6,539 bases of DNA, taken from positions 1-6,539 of the forward strand of contig JAQGOW010000154.1 in assembly GCA_028293405.1 (NCBI GenBank). Reading direction: 5' to 3'. The position numbers were made by a program, and so were the translations under genes. Below, piece after piece: positions 1 to 5,819 of this stretch (positions are counted from its first letter, which is position 1; the number at the start of each line of letters is the position of its first letter). The notes under the pieces are model-generated. The model was given only the letters and a program-made list of their open reading frames with translations. It made no database searches and was not told the origin of the DNA. The DNA is from Verrucomicrobiales bacterium. Lineage in GTDB: Bacteria; Verrucomicrobiota; Verrucomicrobiia; Limisphaerales; Palsa-1400.

Positions 1-207
1 AAAATCAAACCCGTCCCGCTCTCGAAGGTGGTCAACGCCGCTCTGAACGAGTTGGCCAACAACCTACCTATTACCGGCTGCGCCTCAGCGAACTGCCTCA
101 AGGACAAAGGCGACGAACTGCACTTCGACGCACCGTCACAACGCGAGTTCGGAAAACGTTACGCCGAGATCATGTCGGCACTTCAACACTCTGCGTCGCA
201 CAAATGA
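1..207 (+). CDS. C-terminal fragment of an SGNH / sialate O-acetylesterase-like hydrolase
   Basis: The reading frame is open from the first base and ends at TGA 205-207, giving the last 68 residues of a protein whose start lies outside the window. The fragment holds D-E-L-H at residues 38-41 followed by FDAPSQREFGKRYAE. This matches the final block of SGNH-fold carbohydrate esterases (SASA / DUF303, sialate O-acetylesterase type), where the Asp and His of a DxxH motif complete the Ser-Asp-His catalytic set. Such enzymes remove O-acetyl groups from sugars and are often exported, but the N-terminus and catalytic Ser block are not visible here. The stop codon overlaps the next start in ATGA, so the two genes are probably co-translated. 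The family call rests on one short motif block; another SGNH esterase class remains possible. Confidence 0.7.
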   Translation, partial: KIKPVPLSKVVNAALNELANNLPITGCASANCLKDKGDELHFDAPSQREFGKRYAEIMSALQHSASHK

Positions 208-1241
208 GATTACCCGTCGTCAACTTGAAGGAATTGGAAGACGCCCTCAGCGAACCTTCCTACAACGTCCTTCAATCCATGTCTCGTCTCAAAGGCGACA
301 TCATGGTTCTCGGCGTCGCGGGCAAAATGGGTCCGTCTCTCGCGCGCATGGCCAAGCGCGCGTCCGACGCTGCGGGCGTGCAACGACGCATCATCGGTGT
401 CTCGCGCTTCACGCATGCCGAGCAGCAACAACAACTCAATGACTGGGGCATCGAAACCATCGCCTGCGATTTGCTCAACCCGGCCGCGCTCGAACAACTG
501 CCCGAAATTCCGAACATTATTTATATGGCCGGAATGAAATTCGGTTCCACCGGCAACGAATCCGCCACGTGGATGATGAACACCGTCCTGCCCGCGTTCG
601 TCTGCCGCAAATTTGCCACCAGCAAGATCGTCGCGTTCTCCACCGGTAACGTTTACGGCCTCGTGCCTCCCACAAAACCATCAGTCGAAACCGACACACC
701 CAATCCCGTCGGCGAATACGCCATGAGTTGTTTAGGACGCGAACGCGTTTTTGAATATCACTGCAAAAAATATCAAACATCCGTCGCGCTCGTCCGCCTC
801 AATTACGCGTGCGACCTGCGTTACGGCGTTCTCGTTGATCTCGCCCAAAAGGTTTTCGCGGGTGAACCCATCGACGTCGGCATGGCGTGTTTCAACACCA
901 TCTGGCAAGGCGACGCCAATGCCATGGCTCTAAGTTGTTTTGCACAACTCGACAACACTCCGATCGGCACGCCCTTGACCATCAACGTCACCGGTCGCGA
1001 TATTTTAAACGTGCGCGACGCGTGCGAAAAACTCGGCATGCGTCTCGGCAAAAAACCAACCTTCACCGGCAAAGAATCCGATACCGCGATCCTCAGCAAC
1101 TCCAGTCGCGCCTGTGAACTCTTCGGCGAACCGGTCGTCAGCACCGAAGAATTAATCGAGTGGGTCGGCGACTGGATCGTCCTCGGCGGCGAAACATTAA
1201 ACAAACCGACCCACTTCGAATCACGCACCGGCACGTTTTGA
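204..1241 (+). CDS. NAD-dependent epimerase/dehydratase-like protein (extended SDR) with altered catalytic motif
   Basis: This 345-residue protein has a Rossmann dinucleotide-binding motif GVAGKMG at residues 37-43, after an N-terminal extension of about 30 residues. It also has an NNAG-like MAGMKFG (108-114), an active-site strand FSTGNVYG (145-152) and the tyrosine motif GEYAMSC (170-176). This is the layout of extended SDR nucleotide-sugar or sugar epimerases/dehydratases, which act in the cytoplasm with NAD(P). The usual YxxxK reads Y172-A-M-S-C176, so the catalytic Lys is replaced by Cys. Either chemistry is altered or another residue takes over; I recall similar GEYAxSC sequences in related bacterial proteins but cannot verify this. 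The start at 204 overlaps the upstream stop (ATGA) and no good Shine-Dalgarno is visible, which fits translational coupling. A shared role with the upstream esterase in sugar metabolism is inferred. The substrate is unknown. Confidence 0.85.
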   Translation: MRLPVVNLKELEDALSEPSYNVLQSMSRLKGDIMVLGVAGKMGPSLARMAKRASDAAGVQRRIIGVSRFTHAEQQQQLNDWGIETIACDLLNPAALEQLPEIPNIIYMAGMKFGSTGNESATWMMNTVLPAFVCRKFATSKIVAFSTGNVYGLVPPTKPSVETDTPNPVGEYAMSCLGRERVFEYHCKKYQTSVALVRLNYACDLRYGVLVDLAQKVFAGEPIDVGMACFNTIWQGDANAMALSCFAQLDNTPIGTPLTINVTGRDILNVRDACEKLGMRLGKKPTFTGKESDTAILSNSSRACELFGEPVVSTEELIEWVGDWIVLGGETLNKPTHFESRTGTF

Positions 1242-1297
1242 GTGTTTGGTTCGTGCTCCTCCTCGCTTCGCTTCGGTCCCCTCAGGCGATTCGCAAT

Positions 1298-1314
1298 CCC
1301 CATTTCGGGGTTTT
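1298..1314 (+). terminator. weak candidate intrinsic terminator after the SDR gene
   Basis: CCCC (1298-1301) can pair with GGGG (1307-1310) across an ATTTC loop, and TTTT follows at 1311-1314. The stem is only 4 bp but all G:C. It lies 57 bases after the SDR stop and just before the candidate promoter of the next gene, a sensible place for a terminator. The short stem and short T run keep confidence low. Confidence 0.3.
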
Positions 1315-1320
1315 GCCCAA

Positions 1321-1348
1321 TTGAGCGTTATCCCCCCGATGCTATTGT
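1321..1348 (+). promoter_or_regulatory. candidate sigma70-type promoter of the ferritin-like gene
   Basis: TTGAGC (1321-1326) and TATTGT (1343-1348) are separated by 16 bases. Each matches the -35 or -10 consensus at 4 of 6 positions. A start of transcription near 1355 would leave a leader of about 30 bases with the ribosome binding site at its end. Stress sigma factor use is possible for this gene family but cannot be read from the sequence. Confidence 0.35.
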
Positions 1349-1375
1349 GCGCTGGCAACAGGTGAACCATCAACT

Positions 1376-1380
1376 GGAGG
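1376..1380 (+). promoter_or_regulatory. Shine-Dalgarno GGAGG that fixes the start of the ferritin-like gene
   Basis: GGAGG lies 5 bases before ATG 1386. The frame stays open upstream as far as the SDR stop codon, but that stretch covers the candidate hairpin and promoter and has no family-like protein sequence. The ribosome site therefore decides for ATG 1386, where the conserved domain begins. Confidence 0.75.
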
Positions 1381-1385
1381 CATTT

Positions 1386-1877
1386 ATGAGCAATCTACGT
1401 GAAACATTTATTGAAGAACTAAAAGACCTATACGACGCCGAAAAGCAGCTTATGAAAGCGCTGCCGAAAATGGCAAAAGCCGCTGAGCACGAAGAACTGA
1501 AAGCTGGTTTCGAAGAACATCTCGACCAAACCGAAGAACACATCAATCGCCTGGAAGAAGTGTTCAAGCTGCTCGATGAAACCGCCAAGAGCAAAAAGTG
1601 CAAAGCCATGGCCGGCCTGGTCGAAGAAGCACAGGACCTGATCAAGGAAGAAGAAGGCGATGCCGCGTTAATTTGTGCCGCCCAAAAAGTCGAGCATTAC
1701 GAGATCGCTTCCTACGGCTCGCTCAAATCATGGGCCAAATTAATGGGCGAAGACGAAATCGTCGATCTTCTCGACGAAACGCTCGAAGAAGAAAAGGCCA
1801 CGGACGAGAAACTCAACGACATCGCGGAAACCGCCATCAACGTTGAAGAACACGAAGCCGCTGGCAAAGAAGACTAA
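1386..1877 (+). CDS. YciE/YciF-family (DUF892) ferritin-like protein
   Basis: The 163-residue product matches the usual YciF family length. It opens with the typical SNLRETFIEELKDLYDAEKQL, and has EEHLDQTEEHINRLEEVF (43-60), KVEHYEIASYGSLKSWAKLMG (101-121) and LLDETLEEEKATDEKL (128-143). Together these form the four-helix ferritin-like fold expected to bind a di-metal centre. Likely carboxylate/histidine ligands are among E19, E50/E51, H52, E103, E106 and E134/E135; exact ligands cannot be fixed by eye. Members are cytoplasmic and generally linked to stress responses, with no firmly established reaction. The protein is very acidic, rich in Glu and Lys, and has only two cysteines (72, 97). It appears monocistronic, with its own candidate promoter and a strong terminator about 120 bases downstream. 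The family is certain, the biochemical role is not. Confidence 0.93.
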   Translation: MSNLRETFIEELKDLYDAEKQLMKALPKMAKAAEHEELKAGFEEHLDQTEEHINRLEEVFKLLDETAKSKKCKAMAGLVEEAQDLIKEEEGDAALICAAQKVEHYEIASYGSLKSWAKLMGEDEIVDLLDETLEEEKATDEKLNDIAETAINVEEHEAAGKED

Positions 1878-1883
1878 TCAATC

Positions 1884-1911
1884 GGCAGGCCCGCGCGCTG
1901 TGCGGGTCGCC
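1884..1911. other. GC-rich stem-loop just after the ferritin-like gene
   Basis: CCCGC (1890-1894) pairs with GCGGG (1902-1906) across a 7-base loop. GGC (1884-1886) can extend the pairing with GCC (1909-1911) around small mismatches. It starts 7 bases after the stop codon. It has no T run (GAAATAAAA follows), so it is more likely an mRNA 3'-end stabilising structure than a terminator. Confidence 0.4.
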
Positions 1912-1921
1912 GAAATAAAAT

Positions 1922-1965
1922 TTGTAAGATCGGCCGCCTCACGACTGTGAGGCTGCACCTTACAA
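1922..1965. repeat. long nested inverted repeat / extended hairpin
   Basis: TTGTAAG (1922-1928) is perfectly complementary to CTTACAA (1959-1965). Inside it, GCCTCAC (1936-1942) pairs with GTGAGGC (1947-1953) across a GACT tetraloop. Between the two helices GC (1933-1934) can pair with GC (1955-1956), leaving only small internal loops. The result is a near-continuous 44-base hairpin with 16 possible pairs. It could be a structured RNA element in the 3' region of the ferritin-like transcript, a short palindromic repeat unit, or a protein-binding DNA site. Confidence 0.6.
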
Positions 1966-1968
1966 CGG

Positions 1969-2000
1969 AAATCCGGCTGGAGAAATCCTGCCGGATTTTT
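1969..2000 (+). terminator. strong intrinsic terminator
   Basis: AAATCCGGC (1969-1977) pairs with GCCGGATTT (1990-1998). After one T-T mismatch the stem continues GGA/TCC (1979-1981 with 1986-1988), closed by a GAAA (GNRA) tetraloop at 1982-1985. Five Ts (1996-2000) follow the GC core on the + strand. It most simply ends the ferritin-like transcript, giving that mRNA a 3' UTR of about 120 bases. The reverse strand has only a three-base T run, so termination is mainly for + transcription. Confidence 0.85.
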
Positions 2001-2106
2001 GCTGTCCCTGGATGTTTTGCCTGCCTGCCGTCGTCTCTGGTTGTAAGTAACCCAATCCCAACAACAAACACGACCGGTGCGTCAAGCACATCGGGCGATT
2101 TACTCA

Positions 2107-2135
2107 TTGACTGTCTGACAGCTTTTCCCTATAAA
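2107..2135 (+). promoter_or_regulatory. near-consensus sigma70 promoter of the large Ig-domain protein
   Basis: TTGACT (2107-2112) and TATAAA (2130-2135) each match 5 of 6 consensus bases and are separated by the ideal 17 bases. Transcription would start near 2142, leaving a leader of about 95 bases before the first possible start codon. This is the best promoter in the window. Confidence 0.7.
2111..2121. promoter_or_regulatory. candidate operator: 11-bp palindrome inside the promoter
   Basis: CTGTC and GACAG form a perfect inverted repeat around a single T. It overlaps the end of the -35 box and the start of the spacer. A dimeric regulator bound here would block RNA polymerase, so repression is the natural reading. 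The regulator is unknown. Confidence 0.35.
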
Positions 2136-2150
2136 CATTAAATCTCAATC

Positions 2151-2202
2151 GTGCCCCTTTAATCTGATTCTGCTTCTGCGTAAAAAAGGCAATTTAGGGG
2201 AC
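2151..2202 (+). promoter_or_regulatory. possible leader stem in the 5' UTR of the Ig-domain gene
   Basis: GT plus CCCCT (2151-2158, with one bulged G) can pair with AGGGG plus AC (2196-2202). This encloses a loop of about 37 bases that contains an A run. It does not cover the ribosome site. No known riboswitch class is recognised, and the pairing could be chance. Confidence 0.2.
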
Positions 2203-2237
2203 GCCGAAGTTTGGCTGGCGAGGTTGAGATAATATAG

Positions 2238-5200
2238 ATGCACCATTCTGCCCCACCCGACACGCTTATGCGCCGACTCCGTCTGCTACTCACTGCACTC
2301 ACCCTTGCGTTCACCTGGAACGCGCATGCCTTGAGCATCTCCATTGATGCCAACTTGCTTAAAGACGCCAACGGAAATGCCATGCCTACGACCGGGCTGG
2401 TCATGTTGGTGGCGAGCACCAATGATGCGACTTTTAACGGGCCGACGCCGCTCAATTTCGTCAGCGGCGACGATGTCATCATCGCCAAATGGGATCTCTC
2501 CTCGGCGAACGGTGGTGGTTTCGACACCGCCGGAGTCTTGAGCGCGTTTGTTAACACAACCGTCGCGATAAGTTCGACGAGCCCGCTGCGCCTTTATTGG
2601 TATCCGACGCTGAACTTCAACTCCACCGCGCCCGGCCAAAACACTCCTTACGGCACTTATACCGACGCGGTCGGCGTCGACGGCAGTGCCAAATGGTTCG
2701 GCGACACACCGTCGGCCACCATCACGTTGCGGTTTCTGACCACGGACGCCAACACTGGCTTCGACAACGCAGGTTCCAATCCACCCGCGACCGGTATTGC
2801 CAATCAAGTGACACCGACGCCTATCGTGATCAACACGCAACCGGTGAGCTCCACTCAAAACCTCGGCGCTACGGCGAACTTTTCCGTGTCCGCTACCGGC
2901 ACAAGCCTCGTTTATCAATGGCGCAAAAACGGCGGTAACCTGGCCAACACCGGCAACGTTTCCGGCGCAACCACAGCCAACCTCACCTTGTCGAGTGTCT
3001 CGGCTACCGACGTGGCGAGCTACTCCGTTGTCATCACCAATTCACAAGGGTTCCTCACGAGCTCCAGCGCGACGCTCAGTGTCAATGATCCATTCATCAG
3101 CAGCCAACCGGCGAGCACGACTGTTAACGCCACCGGCACAGCGAACTTCAGCGTGAGCGCGAACGGCACCGGCACGATCACTTATCAATGGAAAAAGGCC
3201 GGTTCACCTCTTAGCAACGGCGCTCAAGGTAGCGGTGCAGTTGTTTCAGGCGCGACCACCTCGACCGTCACCATCTCCGGCGTGCAACAATCAGACGCTG
3301 CCGCTTACACTGTCGTCGTCACCGCTACCGGCGGCTCCGTCACTAGTTCACCCGCTGGGCTCACGGTCACCGACATCGCCGCCGTTTTCTCGTCGCCCCC
3401 GACTGATTCCACATCGAACGTCAGCGCCGGCGATTCGACTGTCTTAACCGCCGCGTCCACCGGCACAACGCCGATCACTTACCAATGGAAAAAGGGCCTG
3501 AGCAATCTCGCTGACGGCACTTATGCAAACGGCGCGACCATTTCCGGAGCAACCACTGGCAGCCTGACTTTGACCGGAGTGTTCGCAAGCGATGCGGGCG
3601 TTTACGCTTGTAACGCACACAACTCCGTCGGCGACACGCTCAGTCACACCACGACAATCAACGTCGCCGATCCGATCATAACCGCCCAGCCGACGAGCTT
3701 CACCGCGCAATGTGGCGACATATTTCCTTGCTTGAGTGTAACCGCCCTCGGCAGCACCAACCTGACCTATCAATGGTACACTCCTAATCCGGCTGGGACC
3801 GCCGTCAGTGGTGCCACCAACGCTACACTTTGTTTTAATAGCAACTCCTTCGCATCCGCCGGAAGCTACTCCGTCGTGGTCAGCAACGTCTACGGCAACT
3901 CCATTACCAGCTCCGTCGCAACAGTCACCGTCACCGACACCATCGCACCGGACATTTCGCTCAACGGCACTACCCCGGTCAACATCTGCCAAGGCGCCTC
4001 TTACACCGAACAAGGCGCCACCGCCACCGACTCTTGCGACGGCACACTCACCGTCACTTCGTCTGGCAGCGTGGATGCCAACACCGTAGGCGCTTACACT
4101 ATCACTTACAACGCCACCGACTCTCACGGAAACGTCGGAACCGAATACCGCGTCGTGAACGTCCAAATTTGCGGCCCGACCATTTCCATCCAACCGCAAT
4201 CGCAAACCATCAACGCCGGCACAACGCTGAGCTTGTCTGTGACCGCCACGCCTAACACCTCCACCTATCAGTGGAAAAAGGACGGGCTGACGATTGCTAA
4301 CGCAACTAATTCGACCTACTCCAAATCCGGCGTCCTCGATATCGACGCAGGCGCATACACCGTTGACGTCACTGCTGGCACAACCACCCCAAGCGACGCC
4401 GCAAACATTTCGATCATCGACCCCGCGATCAACGTCCAACCGCTCGCGCAAATCGTCATCCCCGGTCAGAAACTTGTGACCTTGAGCGTCGGCGCAGCCG
4501 GAACCGGCACACTCCACTATCAATGGTTTAAACAAGGTGTTGCCATTGCGCGCCAAACCAATTCGTCGACGGTCCTACCAACCATCACCCCGACGAGCGG
4601 TGCCACGTATTATTGTGTAGTCACCGGCACGCTTGGCAGCAAAGAAAGTTCACATGTTGCGATCACAGTCGCATATCCGCCGCAGGTGAGCGTACAACCA
4701 GCGAATGTCAAAAAGACCGCTGGCAACATCGCCTCGTTTAAGGTCACCGCGAGTCCGAAGCAGGCGTTTGACCCTTCGTTGAATTTCGGCGGCCCCGTCA
4801 CTTTTCAGTGGCTAAAAAATGGCTCGCCCATTTTCGCGGGCGGCAAGATCAGCATTATCAACAACTCGAACAGTTCGGTGCTGATGATTCAAAACATTCA
4901 ATTACCGGACGCTGCGACGTATCAATGCGTCCTTAGCAACTTGTCCGGCCGGATCGCGACCAGTCTCAACACAAAGGGCATTCTTACGGTCGACAGCGAC
5001 ATCAGGAATCCCGTTGCAGTTATTTTGCATCCTTCGGCAAACCTGAAATTTACGAACGGCCTCGCGGCGTCCGTCGGCGGCGGCGTGACCCAAACCAATA
5101 TTGCTCCTCAACTCGACATTGACGGCAGAGGCACGGATAACGGCCTCATCACGGATATGACGCTTCTCCGCATCGTTCCGCCCAACAGCTTGAGCAACAG

Positions 5201-5627
5201 TCTCACGTTTGTTCACCGCACTAACTCGGCCGGTGTGATGCTGCCGGGAACCGCCTCATGGACCAATCGCGTCGCCCTACTCCCTGGCACGAACACCTTC
5301 GTCGTTTCCGTTACCGATTCCGCTGGTCTGAAAAACACGAACAACAGCGCCCGCACCTATTACTTCCTGACCAACGGAGCAGTCACGATCAACGCTGTCC
5401 CGAGCACTAGTGGCACCGTCAGCGGTGTCGCTACGTTCGGCATCAAACCCGTCCAAGGCGCGAACAACTTACCCATTGGCATCGGCTTCAAAGTCACTGC
5501 GGCGCACAAGACCGGCAAAACGTTCAACAACTGGACTGACGGCAACGGCAACATCATCGGCACCCTGCCCACCCTCCCCTTCGTCCCGACGAACGGCTCG
5601 GTGATCAACGCCAACTTCAGCCCGTAA
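2238..5627 (+). CDS. large exported multi-domain Ig-like repeat protein
   Basis: The 1129-residue product starts with a Sec signal peptide: RRLR at 12-15, hydrophobic core 16-27, probable cut after AHA (29-31). Residues about 32-193 form a beta-rich domain with LRLYWYPTL at 117-125, which I associate with Verrucomicrobia secreted proteins. Seven Ig-like domains carry YQW or FQW at 226, 316, 415, 511, 677, 761 and 856; several end in DAxxY and a V/I-rich strand. A DUF5011-like domain (about 568-645: TATDSCDGTLTV, GAYTITYNATDSHGNVG) splits the array four plus three. Residues 919-1045 look like another bacterial Ig-like domain (LLPGTNTFVVSVTDSAG), and 1046-1129 an InlB B-repeat-like end (FNNWTDGNGN, INANFSP). 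No enzyme motif, membrane anchor or sorting signal is visible. Adhesion or glycan binding outside the cell is inferred. Start 2238 lacks a clear ribosome site (GAGG lies 14 bases upstream); ATG 2268, just before the signal peptide, is a real alternative. Confidence 0.9.
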   Translation: MHHSAPPDTLMRRLRLLLTALTLAFTWNAHALSISIDANLLKDANGNAMPTTGLVMLVASTNDATFNGPTPLNFVSGDDVIIAKWDLSSANGGGFDTAGVLSAFVNTTVAISSTSPLRLYWYPTLNFNSTAPGQNTPYGTYTDAVGVDGSAKWFGDTPSATITLRFLTTDANTGFDNAGSNPPATGIANQVTPTPIVINTQPVSSTQNLGATANFSVSATGTSLVYQWRKNGGNLANTGNVSGATTANLTLSSVSATDVASYSVVITNSQGFLTSSSATLSVNDPFISSQPASTTVNATGTANFSVSANGTGTITYQWKKAGSPLSNGAQGSGAVVSGATTSTVTISGVQQSDAAAYTVVVTATGGSVTSSPAGLTVTDIAAVFSSPPTDSTSNVSAGDSTVLTAASTGTTPITYQWKKGLSNLADGTYANGATISGATTGSLTLTGVFASDAGVYACNAHNSVGDTLSHTTTINVADPIITAQPTSFTAQCGDIFPCLSVTALGSTNLTYQWYTPNPAGTAVSGATNATLCFNSNSFASAGSYSVVVSNVYGNSITSSVATVTVTDTIAPDISLNGTTPVNICQGASYTEQGATATDSCDGTLTVTSSGSVDANTVGAYTITYNATDSHGNVGTEYRVVNVQICGPTISIQPQSQTINAGTTLSLSVTATPNTSTYQWKKDGLTIANATNSTYSKSGVLDIDAGAYTVDVTAGTTTPSDAANISIIDPAINVQPLAQIVIPGQKLVTLSVGAAGTGTLHYQWFKQGVAIARQTNSSTVLPTITPTSGATYYCVVTGTLGSKESSHVAITVAYPPQVSVQPANVKKTAGNIASFKVTASPKQAFDPSLNFGGPVTFQWLKNGSPIFAGGKISIINNSNSSVLMIQNIQLPDAATYQCVLSNLSGRIATSLNTKGILTVDSDIRNPVAVILHPSANLKFTNGLAASVGGGVTQTNIAPQLDIDGRGTDNGLITDMTLLRIVPPNSLSNSLTFVHRTNSAGVMLPGTASWTNRVALLPGTNTFVVSVTDSAGLKNTNNSARTYYFLTNGAVTINAVPSTSGTVSGVATFGIKPVQGANNLPIGIGFKVTAAHKTGKTFNNWTDGNGNIIGTLPTLPFVPTNGSVINANFSP

Positions 5628-5649
5628 CACTCTCGCTAAACAAAGCGCC

Positions 5650-5680
5650 AGCGCCCTCGAACACTCGAGGGCGCTTTTTT
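5650..5680 (+). terminator. strong intrinsic terminator of the Ig-domain gene
   Basis: An 11-bp perfect stem (5650-5660 with 5665-5675; core GCGCCCTCGA / TCGAGGGCGC) closes an ACAC loop and runs into six Ts (5675-5680). It begins 22 bases after the stop codon. This isolates the large gene from the downstream HTH gene. Confidence 0.93.
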
Positions 5681-5690
5681 GTACCCAATT

Positions 5691-5701
5691 GAGTAATACT
5701 C
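5691..5701. repeat. 11-bp palindrome GAGTA-A-TACTC
   Basis: Perfect 5-bp arms flank a single A just downstream of the terminator and about 60 bases before the next -35 box. It could be a regulator-binding site for the HTH gene, but arms this short may be chance. Confidence 0.25.
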
Positions 5702-5762
5702 TTTCCGTTCTTTCCCTCTGGAGGAGAAAATCAAGGAAGAGGAGGCCAAAAACACTACACTC

Positions 5763-5792
5763 TTGACACATATCGCTACGTCATGTAGTTAT
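5763..5792 (+). promoter_or_regulatory. candidate promoter of the HTH gene
   Basis: A perfect -35 box TTGACA lies at 5763-5768. At the expected distance the -10 region is poor: TAGTTA or AGTTAT within 5786-5792, preceded by TG at 5784-5785, which may act as an extended -10. A perfect -35 with a weak -10 suggests a promoter that is regulated or has low output. Confidence 0.4.
5776..5788. promoter_or_regulatory. candidate operator: inverted repeat CTAC-N5-GTAG
   Basis: CTAC (5776-5779) and GTAG (5785-5788) form an inverted repeat around GTCAT, within the spacer and the start of the -10 region. A second short repeat TAGT/ACTA (5786-5789, 5796-5799) overlaps it. Placement fits a repressor site, perhaps for the HTH protein itself, which is inference. 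Confidence 0.3.
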
Positions 5793-5819
5793 TACACTAG
5801 ACATTAACGAAAGAACATT

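Larger units (their letters stand above)
1878..2237. other. structured intergenic region without a convincing gene
   Basis: This 360-base gap holds, in order, a GC-rich stem-loop (1884-1911), a long nested hairpin (1922-1965), an intrinsic terminator (1969-2000), an unremarkable stretch with a small GTGC/GCAC hairpin (2077-2089), a near-consensus promoter (2107-2135) and a leader with weak pairing potential. A 64-codon frame crosses it from a GTG at 1947, but that start lies inside the hairpin and the peptide has no family character. The left half looks like the 3' end of the ferritin-like transcript, the right half like the control region of the large exported protein. Confidence 0.7.

Noticed and set aside
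821..1303. A 160-codon minus-strand frame overlapping the SDR gene
   Set aside because: The SDR motifs on the plus strand cover this region, and the reverse peptide shows no family features.
1242..1385. An upstream extension of the ferritin-like protein
   Set aside because: The frame is open, but the GGAGG site and the family N-terminus both place the start at 1386; the upstream stretch carries hairpin and promoter signals.
1947..2141. A 64-codon frame in the gap after the ferritin-like gene
   Set aside because: It begins at a GTG inside the nested hairpin, runs through the terminator, has no ribosome site and encodes no recognisable protein.
3444..4556. A 370-codon open frame on the minus strand inside the Ig-domain gene
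   Set aside because: It mirrors codon bias of the plus-strand gene; the peptide is Gly/Val/Arg/Asp-rich with no domain, and the plus-strand protein is clearly real.
2820..4991. The repeated YQW segments as a CRISPR-like or tandem DNA array
   Set aside because: They are coding repeats of Ig-like domains with irregular spacing (84-99 codons, or 166 across the DUF5011-like insert) and diverged DNA, with no spacer-repeat pattern.
5720..5810. A GGAGGAG ribosome-like site followed by an open stretch starting at a non-standard ATC (5730)
   Set aside because: No standard start codon follows, and the stretch overlaps the HTH promoter and its inverted repeats. The purine-rich run can pair imperfectly with the CT-rich run at 5699-5718, so it is more likely plain intergenic DNA.
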